A stretch of DNA of 64,000 nucleotides from NCBI GenBank assembly GCA_964581565.1, contig CAZOOZ010000005.1:62001-126000 (forward strand), given 5' to 3'. Position numbers and translations under genes: made by a program. The DNA comes from UBA1433 sp964581565. Lineage in GTDB: Bacteria; Bacillota; Clostridia; Eubacteriales; UBA1433. Below are positions 25,937 to 35,105 of the stretch, one piece after another (the stretch's first letter is position 1; each line of letters starts with the position of its first letter). The notes below the pieces were generated by a model that was not told where the DNA came from, ran no database searches, and worked only from the letters and a program-made list of their open reading frames with translations.

Positions 25937-26512
25937 ATGGAAAAAAATGATTATCCAAATATTGACAGACGTGTAAGAAAAACAAAAGCATTGATCCGTA
26001 AAACATTCACAGCCTTGCTGACAGAAAAAGAATTAAAAGATATTTCAGTCAGTGAATTAACGCAACTCGCGGATATCAACAGAGGCACATTTTATTTACA
26101 TTATAGAGATATTTTTGATTTATTTGAACAAATAGAAAAGGAAGTCTGGGAAGATTTCACCGCTATTATAGAAAAGCATAAGGTGTATGATCAGGCATCT
26201 CTTAGTTTGATACTATTGGAATTATTTAAATATATTGCTGCAGATTCGGATATTTTCATTGCAATTTTGAAAACGAAGGAAAGCACATTTTTAGATCAGT
26301 TCATAGCAACGAGCAGACCAAAAAATAAAAAGGAATGGAGCAGGCTTGTCAGAGGCGGGAACGAAGAAGATTATGAATATTACTACTCGTTTATAGCGTT
26401 TGGATGCGTTGCAATATTAAAACGATGGTTTGAGGGCGGCATGAAAGAAAGCCCTCAGTATATGGCGAAGCTTGCCGAGCAATTGATGGCTAATTGTGCG
26501 AAGATAGAATAA
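25937..26512 (+). CDS. TetR/AcrR-family regulator of the MMPL operon
   Basis: The 191-residue protein has an N-terminal HTH (RKTFTALLTEKELKDISVSELTQLADINRGTFYLHYRDIFDL), the TetR signature, and a C-terminal ligand domain of the Firmicute type (YSFIAFGCVAILKRWFEGGMKESP). It is divergent from the MMPL exporter and probably represses it. The start at 25937 is set by AAAGGAG; the frame opens earlier but without a site. A near-palindrome around GTTGATTAATTAAC (25885-25898) is a possible operator. Confidence 0.9.
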   Translation: MEKNDYPNIDRRVRKTKALIRKTFTALLTEKELKDISVSELTQLADINRGTFYLHYRDIFDLFEQIEKEVWEDFTAIIEKHKVYDQASLSLILLELFKYIAADSDIFIAILKTKESTFLDQFIATSRPKNKKEWSRLVRGGNEEDYEYYYSFIAFGCVAILKRWFEGGMKESPQYMAKLAEQLMANCAKIE

Positions 26513-26565
26513 ATGCTCAGCCGCGTCTAAAATAAATTATTTATTGATCCGTAAAATGAATTCAA

Positions 26566-26594
26566 TTGCATATAAGAAGCGAGTATCTTATACT
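26566..26594 (+). promoter_or_regulatory. Promoter of the lipoprotein gene
   Basis: TTGCAT (26566-26571) and TATACT (26589-26594) are 17 bp apart and lie 36 bp before the ATG at 26631. Confidence 0.6.
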
Positions 26595-26630
26595 TTAGAT
26601 AATAAGAGAGAATGAGAAAGGATCAAGTAT

Positions 26631-27425
26631 ATGAAAAAACATGCAAAATATTTTGTTGTAGGTATTATTTTGATAATGCTTATAATAGCCGGTGGCTGTT
26701 CATCTTCCGCATCAGATAATAATTCGGATGCTTCATCTGAATTGGAAGCTTCTAGTAAAGGGGAATTACTTGAAGGCTATCCTACAGATATTATGCCGCT
26801 CTATAAAGAGGTAAGGATAAGTGATTGTTCCTATCAAGTGCGCCTCGATCCAAACTATATCATCGGGAAAGATCTTTATACAGTCAGTTACGAATCGGAA
26901 GCGACCATAGCTGAAGTGGGGCAATATTATAAATCATTACTCACAGAAATAGATGAAGAGGCTAGCTCAGAAGATTTTTTGGAAGGAGATATTGGAAGCC
27001 AGCACACATTTGTATCACTGCGTGAGGAAGAAAATGGAAATACCGATGTTTCTATCAGCTTAGGAGCAAAGCAGGAAGATTATGCGGATACCAATCCGTA
27101 TTTTAAAGATTATCCTCAAGGTTTTATAGAAGAAATTGAGCCTGCGGAATTAATTGAGCAAATTTTTGATATACAGTATTCTGTCTATAATACAGATGTC
27201 ATCACGCGTTATGTGAAACAATACAAAACAGAACTGCAAGCGTCAGAAGTGAATACTTTTTATTCAGATAGATATCAGCAGGAAGACAGTTATTTATTTA
27301 CCGAGGATGATTATTCTACAACGATTTTCTGGAAAGCAGAAGGATATGAATGTGAGGTATCGATCAGTGAAGGTGTTGATTCGGCCTATAGATTTGTGAC
27401 AACGGAGATTCGTAAATATACTTAA
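26631..27425 (+). CDS. Lipoprotein of unknown function
   Basis: The 264-residue protein has a typical lipoprotein signal: KK near the start, a hydrophobic core and the lipobox IAGGC with Cys near residue 23, then a Ser/Asp-rich linker. The rest is acidic, with two similar halves: VSYESEATIAEVGQYYKSLL near 85 and VITRYVKQYKTELQASEVNTFYSDRY near 185, both patterns of small extracytoplasmic sensor domains. I do not recognise the family. It sits alone behind its own promoter. Confidence 0.8.
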   Translation: MKKHAKYFVVGIILIMLIIAGGCSSSASDNNSDASSELEASSKGELLEGYPTDIMPLYKEVRISDCSYQVRLDPNYIIGKDLYTVSYESEATIAEVGQYYKSLLTEIDEEASSEDFLEGDIGSQHTFVSLREEENGNTDVSISLGAKQEDYADTNPYFKDYPQGFIEEIEPAELIEQIFDIQYSVYNTDVITRYVKQYKTELQASEVNTFYSDRYQQEDSYLFTEDDYSTTIFWKAEGYECEVSISEGVDSAYRFVTTEIRKYT

Positions 27426-27570
27426 AATAAGTTTGCTCATAAATGAGCGATTTATTTTATATGGATGGATTTAATTATTGAACGATGATTTAAATGGATA
27501 CGAATGTTATACTAATGTATAGAAAAGATATAGCGATCTCGTGACAGAAAAACTATAAAGGAGAAAAATA

Positions 27571-28371
27571 ATGAATATAAAAAATATCAATCTCATTTAT
27601 TTTAGTCCTACGTACACTACAAAAAAAGTTGCTTATGCCATAGCAAAAGGAACTGGTCTTAAAATCAATGAATATGATATTACTCATATTCATAAAGCCC
27701 CAAAAGCGCCTTTTTTTCAGAGAGATGAATTGGTGCTCATAGGGCTTCCTGTTTATTCCGGCCGTATACCTGTTGTTGTTTTAGAATATATAAAGGAGCT
27801 CAGCGGCCAAGGTGCTCCATGTATTCTCCTGGGTGTATACGGAAACAGGCATTATGACGATTATTTTGCGGAGCTTGCAGATATCCTCTCACAGAGAGAT
27901 TTTGCGCCTGTGGCGGTGGCGGCATTTTTAGGGGAGCATTCTTTTACCGATAAAGTAGCCAAAGGGCGGCCGAATACGGATGATCTTAAAATTGCTCAGC
28001 AATTTGGCAGGGATATTCTCAATAAATTAAATATATCCACAGATAACTATCTATTAAACAAAGAAGATATCCCCGGCAATCGCCCCTACAGGCCTTATAA
28101 TAAAAACAATGCCCCAACGCCCGCATATGCGCCTGCTGTAGATGATGCATGTACGAACTGCAGGCTATGTGCTGAAATTTGTCCTACGGAAGCGATTGAT
28201 TTTAACGATATTCGCCAGATTAATGCGCAAGAATGCATTCGATGCTGTGCATGTGTACGTGCCTGTCCGGTTGAGGCAATCAGGTTCACACAAGAAGAAT
28301 TTTATCAAGCGAAACGTTTCTTGGAAACAGAATTTGCTGATCTGCACAGAGAGCCTATGCTGATTATATAA
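27571..28371 (+). CDS. Flavodoxin-ferredoxin fusion (EFR1-type)
   Basis: The 266-residue protein joins an N-terminal flavodoxin domain (LIYFSPTYTTKKVAYAIAK; LIGLPVYSGRIPVVVLEYI) to a C-terminal 2[4Fe-4S] ferredoxin. The ferredoxin motifs are CTNCRLCAEICP near 195 and CIRCCACVRACP near 222. The layout matches EFR1-family proteins, thought to shuttle electrons in anaerobes. A good AAAGGAG site precedes it and a methyltransferase gene follows 21 bp on. Its partner reaction is not evident. Confidence 0.9.
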   Translation: MNIKNINLIYFSPTYTTKKVAYAIAKGTGLKINEYDITHIHKAPKAPFFQRDELVLIGLPVYSGRIPVVVLEYIKELSGQGAPCILLGVYGNRHYDDYFAELADILSQRDFAPVAVAAFLGEHSFTDKVAKGRPNTDDLKIAQQFGRDILNKLNISTDNYLLNKEDIPGNRPYRPYNKNNAPTPAYAPAVDDACTNCRLCAEICPTEAIDFNDIRQINAQECIRCCACVRACPVEAIRFTQEEFYQAKRFLETEFADLHREPMLII

Positions 28372-28392
28372 ATATTTTTTGGCGAGAGTACT

Positions 28393-29205
28393 ATGAATGA
28401 AATTGTTTTAACCAAAGAAAAAGAAACGATGCTTATACCTCTTTATGGGAAAGCAAAAGAAAATGAAAAAGAAAATCCGATCCTCGTTGATAAAAAAGCT
28501 GTTGAAATCGTTAAGCGAATAAACTATGATTTTCAATCGTTGAGAATACAAAATAAGACCAATGTCATGATGTGCCTGCGTGCAAAGCTTATAGATAATT
28601 TTGTGAATGAATTTTTATCGAAGCATGACGATTGTATCGTTCTGCACTTGGGATGCGGGCTCGACAGCAGAGTTTATCGAACAAAAAATAAGAATGCAGA
28701 CTGGTATGATGTAGATTATAAGGAAGTAATCGAACTGCGCAGGCTTTTTTATGATGAAAGCGATCGATATCATTTGATTGCTTCATCCGTAACACAAAGA
28801 GAATGGATTGAAAAAATACCTCAAAATAATGGAAACTGCATTGTTGTAGCCGAAGGCCTTTTTATGTATTTAAAAGAAGAGGAAATAAAAACATTGATCA
28901 GCCGTCTATATGAAAGATCTGGGAAGTATACCTTGATTTTTGACGCCTACAGCACACTCGCCGCTAAAAAATCAATGAAGCATCCATCGCTGCAAAAAAC
29001 GGGAGCCGTGGTTTACTGGGGAATCGACAATGAGGTAGAAATGACAAAATGGCATAAAGATATAAAATTCATAAGAGAAGAATATTTTACTTCAAGTGAA
29101 GAATTAAACAAACTGGATAGCATCACAAAGCTGATTTTTAAAATGGCCGGATTTTTTAAAATCGCTAAAAAGGCGCACCGCATTCTTATATATGAGATTG
29201 GTTAA
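28393..29205 (+). CDS. Class I SAM methyltransferase, LCMT/TcmP-like
   Basis: The 270-residue protein has the leucine carboxyl methyltransferase-family pattern. This includes an N-terminal helix region with RAKLIDNFVNEFL, then VLHLGCGLDSRVYRTKN as SAM motif I near residue 85, WYDVDYKEVIELR, and VVAEGLFMYLKEEEIKTLI near 155. Relatives methylate carboxyl or hydroxyl groups in small molecules. It follows the flavodoxin-ferredoxin gene closely and is probably co-transcribed. The substrate is unknown. Confidence 0.85.
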   Translation: MNEIVLTKEKETMLIPLYGKAKENEKENPILVDKKAVEIVKRINYDFQSLRIQNKTNVMMCLRAKLIDNFVNEFLSKHDDCIVLHLGCGLDSRVYRTKNKNADWYDVDYKEVIELRRLFYDESDRYHLIASSVTQREWIEKIPQNNGNCIVVAEGLFMYLKEEEIKTLISRLYERSGKYTLIFDAYSTLAAKKSMKHPSLQKTGAVVYWGIDNEVEMTKWHKDIKFIREEYFTSSEELNKLDSITKLIFKMAGFFKIAKKAHRILIYEIG

Positions 29206-29258
29206 AAAATCGATGTTATAATTTAAGATAGAAGATTTTTTTAAAAGGAGACGAGGCA

Positions 29259-29600
29259 ATGAAACAAGTAATTATGTTTACCACGCAAACGTGCGGATAT
29301 TGCAAAATGGCAAAATCTTTTCTTGCCCAAAATAATATTCATTATATAGAAAAAGATGTCAATAAAAATATGAGGGCAAGAGAAGAAATGGCAAAAAGAA
29401 ATATTACGGGAGTGCCTACATTTTTAATAGGAGATGATGTGGTCGTGGGGTTTGATAAAGAACGTATTTTAAAACTCGTAGATCATAGATTGGCAACGTG
29501 CCCCTCCTGCGGCAAAAAAATGCGTGTTCCAATCAATAAGGGAACTATCAAAGCATCATGTCCGTCTTGTAATACATCTTTTGAATATAAACCAAATTAA
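29259..29600 (+). CDS. Glutaredoxin fused to a zinc-ribbon-like tail
   Basis: The 113-residue protein has a glutaredoxin domain (about 1-75) with active-site CGYC (TQTCGYCKMAKSF) and the cis-Pro region GVPTFLIGDD. A C-terminal tail has two CPSC motifs (CPSCGKKMRVP and CPSCNTSF) that should bind one metal ion. Plain glutaredoxins of this class are ~80 residues, so the tail is an addition. It probably reduces protein disulfides. The ribosome site is AAAGGAG. Confidence 0.87.
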   Translation: MKQVIMFTTQTCGYCKMAKSFLAQNNIHYIEKDVNKNMRAREEMAKRNITGVPTFLIGDDVVVGFDKERILKLVDHRLATCPSCGKKMRVPINKGTIKASCPSCNTSFEYKPN

Positions 29601-29633
29601 AATAAGTATCTAACCTGGCATGGAGGAGATAAA

Positions 29634-30518
29634 ATGGCAAAGATAGGCTATTTAAAACTGAATGCATTCACTTCAAAAAATTCGACAGGTAATCCTGCCG
29701 CCTGTCTGTATCTGCAAAAAGGCCAAGAGCTAGCGCCTGATGAAATGCAAAAAATAGCATTTGAACATAAGGGGTTTGTATCAGAGGTGGTCTATTGCAG
29801 ACCTGTTGAAGAAAATGTCTATGAATTAAAATATTATTCCGCTGAATGCGAAGTTGATTTTTGTGGTCATGGCACCATTGCATGTATGTATTCTTTATTC
29901 AAAAGAACATCATCACTTTTAAAATTGCCAAGCATAAAAATAATCACAAAAAAAGGAATACTGAATGTATACAATGAAATTGCATCGCTTAATGCTGTTT
30001 TTATAACGGCACCTGATCCTAAATATTTTAAAGTAAACATAGCAAAAAAGCAAATAGCAGAGCATCTGGGAATAGTATCCGATGATATTTCAGGCAAATT
30101 TCCTATTTCCATGATAGATGCCGGGCTGCGCACTTTGATTGTACCGATAAAAGATCTTAAGACGACACTGTTCATACTACCCGATGAGCAAAAGCTGAAA
30201 GAATTTTGCCTCAAAAATGAAATAGATATCGTACTTATATTTTCAACAGAAGTAGCCGATCAAAAAAATATTATACGCACCAGAGTGTTTGCGCCTAAAT
30301 TCGGATACCTTGAAGATAATGCTACAGGCTCCGGCAATAGCGCTGTTGGCTTTTATATGTTAAAAAATAGTTTATGGCAAGGTCAGCCTGTCTCAATCGA
30401 ACAAAACAAAGAAAAGAATGCCTTTAACAGTGTCCAACTGAAAACTTTCGAAGATAAAGTGCTGTTTGGCGGGCAAGCGACGACGAAAATTGAAGGATAT
30501 TATTTCAGTGAAATATAA
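29634..30518 (+). CDS. PhzF-family isomerase/epimerase-fold protein
   Basis: The 294-residue protein has the two-domain diaminopimelate-epimerase fold typical of PhzF: NAFTSKNSTGNPAACLYL at the start, GFVSEVVYC near 45 with the conserved Glu, ECEVDFCGHGTIAC near 75, and DNATGSGNSAVGFYM near 228. Family members do isomerisation chemistry in phenazine and other pathways, but most have unknown substrates. It lies 33 bp after the glutaredoxin gene behind GGAGGAG. Confidence 0.87.
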   Translation: MAKIGYLKLNAFTSKNSTGNPAACLYLQKGQELAPDEMQKIAFEHKGFVSEVVYCRPVEENVYELKYYSAECEVDFCGHGTIACMYSLFKRTSSLLKLPSIKIITKKGILNVYNEIASLNAVFITAPDPKYFKVNIAKKQIAEHLGIVSDDISGKFPISMIDAGLRTLIVPIKDLKTTLFILPDEQKLKEFCLKNEIDIVLIFSTEVADQKNIIRTRVFAPKFGYLEDNATGSGNSAVGFYMLKNSLWQGQPVSIEQNKEKNAFNSVQLKTFEDKVLFGGQATTKIEGYYFSEI

Positions 30519-30929
30519 GCAGCATATATGCTTGTTTATTTAGGGGTATATATATTCAAAAATAATTAAAAATATAGTTATTTTTTAGTAAAAAACGTTT
30601 TTTTTGACTATGTTTAAACGTTTATTTTTTTACAATCGATAGTTTTATCGGCACTTAAATTTTACAAATTAAAAATTTCATGTTACACTAATAAGCACAA
30701 TCTAATATTTAGTATTGCAAAATGTCTATAAGATTATAATTAATAAATAAAATTCATTTATTTACAAAAATTCGACTGAGCTGCATTTGTTTGTTTTATT
30801 TGGCAGTAGATATGTAATATGAGACAAAACTGTTAATTTTATTATGAATCTTATAAGAAGCTATACTATTTCCATTCAAGAGTTAAACGTAATATGCGTG
30901 ATTAGGATAAATGAGTGAAAGGAAAAAAT
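30519..30929. other. Intergenic region before the OpuA operon
   Basis: About 410 bp with no gene I can support. It is very AT-rich. The 8-bp palindrome AAACGTTT occurs twice, at 30593-30600 and 30616-30623, 23 bp apart, i.e. about two helical turns; a regulator site is possible. I could not choose a promoter with confidence. Confidence 0.5.
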
Positions 30930-32201
30930 ATGGCCGAAAAAATAATTGTTTCAGAATTAATAAAAATATTTGGTAGCCATCCGCAAAATGCTTTAAAAAT
31001 GCTTAAAGATGGCAAAAATAAAGATGAAATTCTCAAAGAAACCGGATATACGGTGGGCGTTAACAATGTCAGTTTTAATATTAATGACGGAGAAATTTTT
31101 GTAATCATGGGCCTTTCAGGCAGTGGAAAATCCACGATTCTAAGATGTTTAAACAGGCTTATTGAGCCAAGCGCAGGAGAAATTATAGTAGATGGTACGA
31201 ATATTATGGAGCTAAAAGATAAAGAGCTGCGTAATTTTCGGCAGTCAAAAACCGCTATGGTATTTCAGCAGTTTGCGCTGCTGCCTCATCGCACTGTTTT
31301 AGAGAATACAGTTTACGGTCTTGAAGTTCAAGGGGTTTCAAAAAGTCAAAGAGAAGCAAAGGCTCTGCAAAATTTAGAGGTTGTCGGCCTAAAGGGCTAT
31401 GAAAAACAGTATCCGTCTCAATTAAGCGGAGGCATGAAGCAAAGGGTAGGTTTGGCACGCGCATTGACAAACGATGCGGATATATTGCTGATGGACGAGG
31501 CTTTCAGTGCGCTGGATCCTTTAATTAGAGAAGAAATGCAGGATGAGCTTTTAACCCTGCAAGAAAAGGTGCGTAAAACGATTGTGTTTATTACACATGA
31601 TTTAAATGAAGCATTGAAACTGGGAGATCGTATTGCATTTTTAAAAGATGGTGCGCTTGTGCAAATAGGTACGCCGGAAGAAATCGTTAAAAATCCTGCG
31701 AATGATTATATAGCTAAATTTGTAAAAGGGGTCGATAAAAGTAAGATTTTAACGGCTGAAGATGTGATGAAAAAGCCGCAGCCGCACATGCTTTTGCGTG
31801 ACGGCCCTAATGTTGCGTTGAGAATTATGAAAGAAAATGGAATTTCAAGTGTTTATGTTGTAGACAAGCAGAGGCATTTGAAAGGTATTGTTACCGTAGA
31901 TGCAGCATTGGAAGCGAGAAAAGCGGGAGTGGTCAGTCTAAGTGAAATAGAGCTTGAACAAGGCCCGACAGTAAGAGAGAATACACCGGTTCTCGACACA
32001 ATCGCCATTATAGCCGAGAGCAAATATCCGATTGCGGTCGTCAGTGAAGCAGGCAGGCTTGTCGGTATCATTGTGCGTGGCGCTGTGCTTTCCGCGCTTG
32101 CTCCGGATCATTCAGATGACGCAGAGGATGAACACGGCTCATTGCCGTTATCTGATACGGAGATACCAACCGATCACAGTAATAATCAGGAGGGTATATA
32201 G
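30930..32201 (+). CDS. opuAA: Glycine betaine/proline ABC transporter ATPase with CBS domains
   Basis: The 423-residue ATPase drives uptake of compatible solutes. The N-terminal segment (about 1-45) is typical of ProV/OpuAA. Walker A is GLSGSGKS at 61-68, then FQQFALLPHRTV (Q-loop), LSGGMKQRVGLAR (signature) and DILLMDEAFSALDP (Walker B). The C-terminal ~120 residues hold two CBS domains (DGPNVALRIMKENGISSVYVV; DTIAIIAESKYPIAVVS), the ionic-strength or nucleotide sensor of OpuA systems. Start 30930 follows AAAGGAAA; a GTG at 30915 is in frame but less likely. It is the first gene of opuAA-AB-AC. Confidence 0.95.
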   Translation: MAEKIIVSELIKIFGSHPQNALKMLKDGKNKDEILKETGYTVGVNNVSFNINDGEIFVIMGLSGSGKSTILRCLNRLIEPSAGEIIVDGTNIMELKDKELRNFRQSKTAMVFQQFALLPHRTVLENTVYGLEVQGVSKSQREAKALQNLEVVGLKGYEKQYPSQLSGGMKQRVGLARALTNDADILLMDEAFSALDPLIREEMQDELLTLQEKVRKTIVFITHDLNEALKLGDRIAFLKDGALVQIGTPEEIVKNPANDYIAKFVKGVDKSKILTAEDVMKKPQPHMLLRDGPNVALRIMKENGISSVYVVDKQRHLKGIVTVDAALEARKAGVVSLSEIELEQGPTVRENTPVLDTIAIIAESKYPIAVVSEAGRLVGIIVRGAVLSALAPDHSDDAEDEHGSLPLSDTEIPTDHSNNQEGI

Positions 32202-32202
32202 T

Positions 32203-33039
32203 ATGTACAAAATACCGCTTGCAGAATATATTGATAAAGGCGTTCGATGGATGGAGGCGACTTTTGGTAATGGCATGGATGCTTTTTCTGAAAGTTTCGG
32301 TAAATTCATTAGAGGATTTGAGCATATATTGCAAATCATACCTTGGTGGGTTTTAATACTGATTTTTGTTGTCATTACATTCAAAGTAAAAGGATGGAAA
32401 CTTAGTCTGGGAACTGTTTTGGGACTATATTTAATATATAATTTGCAATTATGGTCTGCATTTTTATCTTCATTGGTGCTCGTTATCATATCAGCCGTGA
32501 TATGTATACTCATTGGAATCCCTTTAGGTATTGCGTCAGGCAGGAATAATACTTTTCATAAAATTATATCTCCTATCTTAGATTTGATGCAGACACTGCC
32601 ATCTTTCGTTTACCTCATTCCAGCATTATTGTTTTTCGGCATAGGTAAAGTACCGGCTGTGTTTGCTACCGTGATTTTTGCGATGCCGCCGGCAATAAGG
32701 CTGACTGATCTAGGAATAAGGCAAGTCCCTACAGACTTAATGGAAGTGGGACAAGCATTTGGCTCAACCCCAAGGCAACTTTTATGGAAGATCCAATTAC
32801 CGGTAGCGCTGCCTACAGTAATGTCTGGGATCAATCAAACGATTATGCTTTCGCTGTCCATGGTTGTTATTGCATCCATGATTGGGGCAGGCGGACTTGG
32901 CGGAGGTGTGCTGGAAGCAATCAGCCAATTAAAAATCGGAATGGGTTTTGAATATGGAATAGCCGTAGTTATTTTGGCAATCATATTAGATAGAATAACT
33001 CAAAGTATTGGAAGTTCTTTAAGAACTGAAAATAAATAA
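32203..33039 (+). CDS. opuAB: Glycine betaine/proline ABC transporter permease
   Basis: The 278-residue permease has an N-terminal soluble stretch, then about six helices. The EAA-type cytoplasmic loop is GQAFGSTPRQLLWKIQLPVALPTVMSGI near 180-205, and the MIGAGGLGGGVLEAI segment is typical of ProW/OpuAB. The real start is ATG 32203 behind CAGGAGGG, one base after the opuAA stop. The frame is open further upstream but only as overlap with opuAA. Confidence 0.95.
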   Translation: MYKIPLAEYIDKGVRWMEATFGNGMDAFSESFGKFIRGFEHILQIIPWWVLILIFVVITFKVKGWKLSLGTVLGLYLIYNLQLWSAFLSSLVLVIISAVICILIGIPLGIASGRNNTFHKIISPILDLMQTLPSFVYLIPALLFFGIGKVPAVFATVIFAMPPAIRLTDLGIRQVPTDLMEVGQAFGSTPRQLLWKIQLPVALPTVMSGINQTIMLSLSMVVIASMIGAGGLGGGVLEAISQLKIGMGFEYGIAVVILAIILDRITQSIGSSLRTENK

Positions 33040-33066
33040 TGCTTCATGAAAAAAGGAGGAAAAATT

Positions 33067-33945
33067 ATGAATTGGAGTGTGAAAGGAAAAAAGAAAATCG
33101 TTATACTTGCATTAATTGTATTACTTTCTTTTAGTTTGATAGTTGGATGTAGCAGTACGTCAACTTCGGAAGATAAAGGAACAGTAAAAATTGGTTATGT
33201 TAATTGGGCCGAATGTGTGGCTGTCAGTAATTTGTGGCAAGTAATTTTAGAGGACCAAGGTTATACAGTTGAGTTGACACAGCTTGATGTTGCACCGCTG
33301 TTTGTTGGTTTGAGTGAAGGGGATATTGATGTATTTATGGATTCATGGTTACCAATCACTCATGAAACATATTGGACTGAATATCAAGATAGCCTTGAAG
33401 ATTATGGAATCTGGTATGAAGAACCTGCCAAAATAGGCATTGTAGTTCCACAGTATGTGACTATTGATTCTATTGAAGAAATGAACGCTCAGTCTGATAA
33501 ATTCGGCAATCAAATCGTAGGGATTGACCCTGGTGCAGGCATTATGAAAGCGACCGACAGAGCCAATGAAAGCTATGATTTAGGTTTTGAGGTGCTGCAA
33601 AGCAGTGAATCTGCTATGATGGCTGCGTTGGATAAAGCATATCAAAATAATGAATGGATTGCTATAACCGGATGGAGTCCACACTGGATGTTTGCGGAAT
33701 ATGAGCTTAAATATTTAGATGATCCAATGGGAGAATATGGCGAAAGTGAAGAAATTCATACTTTGGCAAATAAAGAATTCAGCACACAGCAACCGGAAGT
33801 TGCTGCAATGCTTAAAAATTTCTCTATGAGCGATCAACAAATCGGTAGTCTGGAAGCTCTGATCAATGAAGGAATGACACCTACTGAAGCAGCTGAGCAA
33901 TGGATATCTGAAAATCAGGATATTGTTGATAGTTGGATACAATAA
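33067..33945 (+). CDS. opuAC: Glycine betaine-binding lipoprotein
   Basis: The 292-residue substrate-binding protein has a lipoprotein signal with lipobox LIVGC (Cys near residue 28). An OpuAC/ProX-like domain follows: IGYVNWAECVAVSNLW near 40; LSEGDIDVFMDSWLP near 80; ITGWSPHWMFAEYELKYL near 195. Trp residues in these blocks are the aromatic cage for the quaternary ammonium group. Start 33067 follows AAGGAGG; an ATG at 33046 overlaps that site. A terminator closes the operon. Confidence 0.95.
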   Translation: MNWSVKGKKKIVILALIVLLSFSLIVGCSSTSTSEDKGTVKIGYVNWAECVAVSNLWQVILEDQGYTVELTQLDVAPLFVGLSEGDIDVFMDSWLPITHETYWTEYQDSLEDYGIWYEEPAKIGIVVPQYVTIDSIEEMNAQSDKFGNQIVGIDPGAGIMKATDRANESYDLGFEVLQSSESAMMAALDKAYQNNEWIAITGWSPHWMFAEYELKYLDDPMGEYGESEEIHTLANKEFSTQQPEVAAMLKNFSMSDQQIGSLEALINEGMTPTEAAEQWISENQDIVDSWIQ

Positions 33946-33970
33946 ATTTTATCTGATATACTAAAAAAAT

Positions 33971-34000
33971 AAAAAGGTTCCTTATTAAAGGAACCTTTTT
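33971..34000. terminator. Bidirectional terminator after opuAC
   Basis: AAAAAGGTTCCTT, ATTA, AAGGAACCTTTTT forms a perfect 13-bp stem with a T run on either strand. It separates the opu operon from the convergent methyltransferase gene. Confidence 0.9.
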
Positions 34001-34026
34001 AATATCTTCATTAATTTATCTATATT

Positions 34027-34854
34027 TTATTTTTCTAATAAAACAGCTATCGTCATGCTGTCGGGGCAAAAAGGCCTGCCTGCTATATCGCTGTAGAATT
34101 CCACAGGCTTAAAACCGGCTTGAGTAACCTCGTCGATTAGGTTGTCTTCACCAAAACAATGCGTCCATATATAATAACTATTTGTGCTGCTTTGTGTAAC
34201 AACAACTGTTTGGTTTAGCAGTGTATCATCTTCATATTTGCGGTTAGAATTTATGCAAATATGTTTTTCGCGACTCCAGAACCCTTCATTTAATATCTCC
34301 CATGTCTGACTTTCTTCGAACGCTATATATTGTTGAACAGAGCAAACATCGAGAATAAATTTTCCGCCCGGCTTCAAAGCATTATAAATTTTCCGCATTA
34401 ATTTTTTTCTGTTTTGGGTCGACAATGCACCATAGTCACAATAAATCATAGTAGCTGAGTCGTATGAATCATTAAGACTTAAATTTAAATAATTTTGATG
34501 TAGATAGCAAATAGGAAGTGCATGTGCTATGGCATGACTTTTTGCATATTCGATAGAACGTCTTGAAAAATCTACACCAGTAACCCGATAACCGCATTTG
34601 GCAAATCTTTGGGCATACAATCCGGGACCACAGCCGATATCAAGTAAATTTGTATACTTAGCAGGAGGCAGGAGAATTTTAATCCAGCAAACAGATTTTT
34701 CCATAAATTCCGGCTTTCTGCTAGCCAAATCATTATTTTCATCAAGATGAAGGGCAAGTAATTTTTTGGAAATATGTTCATCTGTCCAAAAGCTGGTTTT
34801 ACTTTGTGTATAATTTTTCGGAGGTGTCAAATAATCGTTTAAGTAGGGAAACAT
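34027..34854 (-). CDS. Class I SAM-dependent methyltransferase
   Basis: The 275-residue protein has an N-terminal ~70-residue helical part, then SAM motif I NLLDIGCGPGLYAQRF near residue 75, VTGVDFSRRSIEYAK, and YCDYGALSTQNRKKLM; a later KPGGKFILDV motif completes the methyltransferase fold. The substrate is unknown. An AGGAG site lies 6 bp before the start. Directly upstream is a structured RNA ending in a terminator, so expression may be governed by read-through of that RNA. Confidence 0.85.
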   Translation of the reverse strand: MFPYLNDYLTPPKNYTQSKTSFWTDEHISKKLLALHLDENNDLASRKPEFMEKSVCWIKILLPPAKYTNLLDIGCGPGLYAQRFAKCGYRVTGVDFSRRSIEYAKSHAIAHALPICYLHQNYLNLSLNDSYDSATMIYCDYGALSTQNRKKLMRKIYNALKPGGKFILDVCSVQQYIAFEESQTWEILNEGFWSREKHICINSNRKYEDDTLLNQTVVVTQSSTNSYYIWTHCFGEDNLIDEVTQAGFKPVEFYSDIAGRPFCPDSMTIAVLLEK

Positions 34855-34878
34855 TTTAAGATCTCCTTTTTATGTATT

Positions 34879-35099
34879 AAAAAAAGCCGTAGGTTTTACC
34901 CTGCGACTTTAATCGGCGATAATTATAAGCAAGAGTAAAATAAAATCAAGAATTTGGGTATATAAAAAAATCTTTGCGCAAAATGTGCAAAGCGATTTAC
35001 CCTATTCATTTTGATTTTATTTACTCTTCTCCGGTATATCCAAATCCTGTTGCTCTAGGCGGATATGCCGAATCTCATCACCTTTTTCTATTCATTTGT
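34879..35099 (-). ncRNA. Structured ~220-nt RNA ending in a terminator before the methyltransferase gene (unidentified)
   Basis: No gene lies here, but the minus strand has a promoter (35135-35106) and nested pairing. From 5' to 3': CGGCATATCC (35070-35061) pairs with GGATATACCG (35041-35032); an 18-19 bp stem pairs 35028-35011 with 34949-34931 (one bulge). Inside it GGGTA (35002-34998) pairs with TACCC (34960-34956), and CTTTGC (34992-34987) pairs with GCAAAG (34977-34972). TCGGC (35071-35067) could also pair with GCCGA (34917-34913). At the end a stem of 34907-34900 with 34893-34886 is followed by seven U (34885-34879), an intrinsic terminator 25 nt before the coding start. It could be a cis-regulatory leader or a free RNA. 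By eye it fits no riboswitch class I know; a large clostridial RNA such as raiA is a guess only. Confidence 0.65.
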
Positions 35100-35105
35100 A
35101 AATTT

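Noticed and set aside
32032..32202. 57-residue extension of opuAB
   Set aside because: It overlaps opuAA in another frame; CAGGAGGG and ATG 32203 define the start.
34922..34949. TTGATT-16-TATAAT on the minus strand as a promoter for the methyltransferase
   Set aside because: It falls in the 3' arm of the 18-19 bp stem of the structured RNA, so the match is probably a by-product of pairing. It remains possible but is not listed.
34964..34992. Separate terminator (CTTTGC/GCAAAG plus seven T on the minus strand)
   Set aside because: The longer pairing on both sides (GGGTA/TACCC and the 18-19 bp arms) makes this the tip of a larger stem; the end of the RNA is better placed at the U run 34885-34879.
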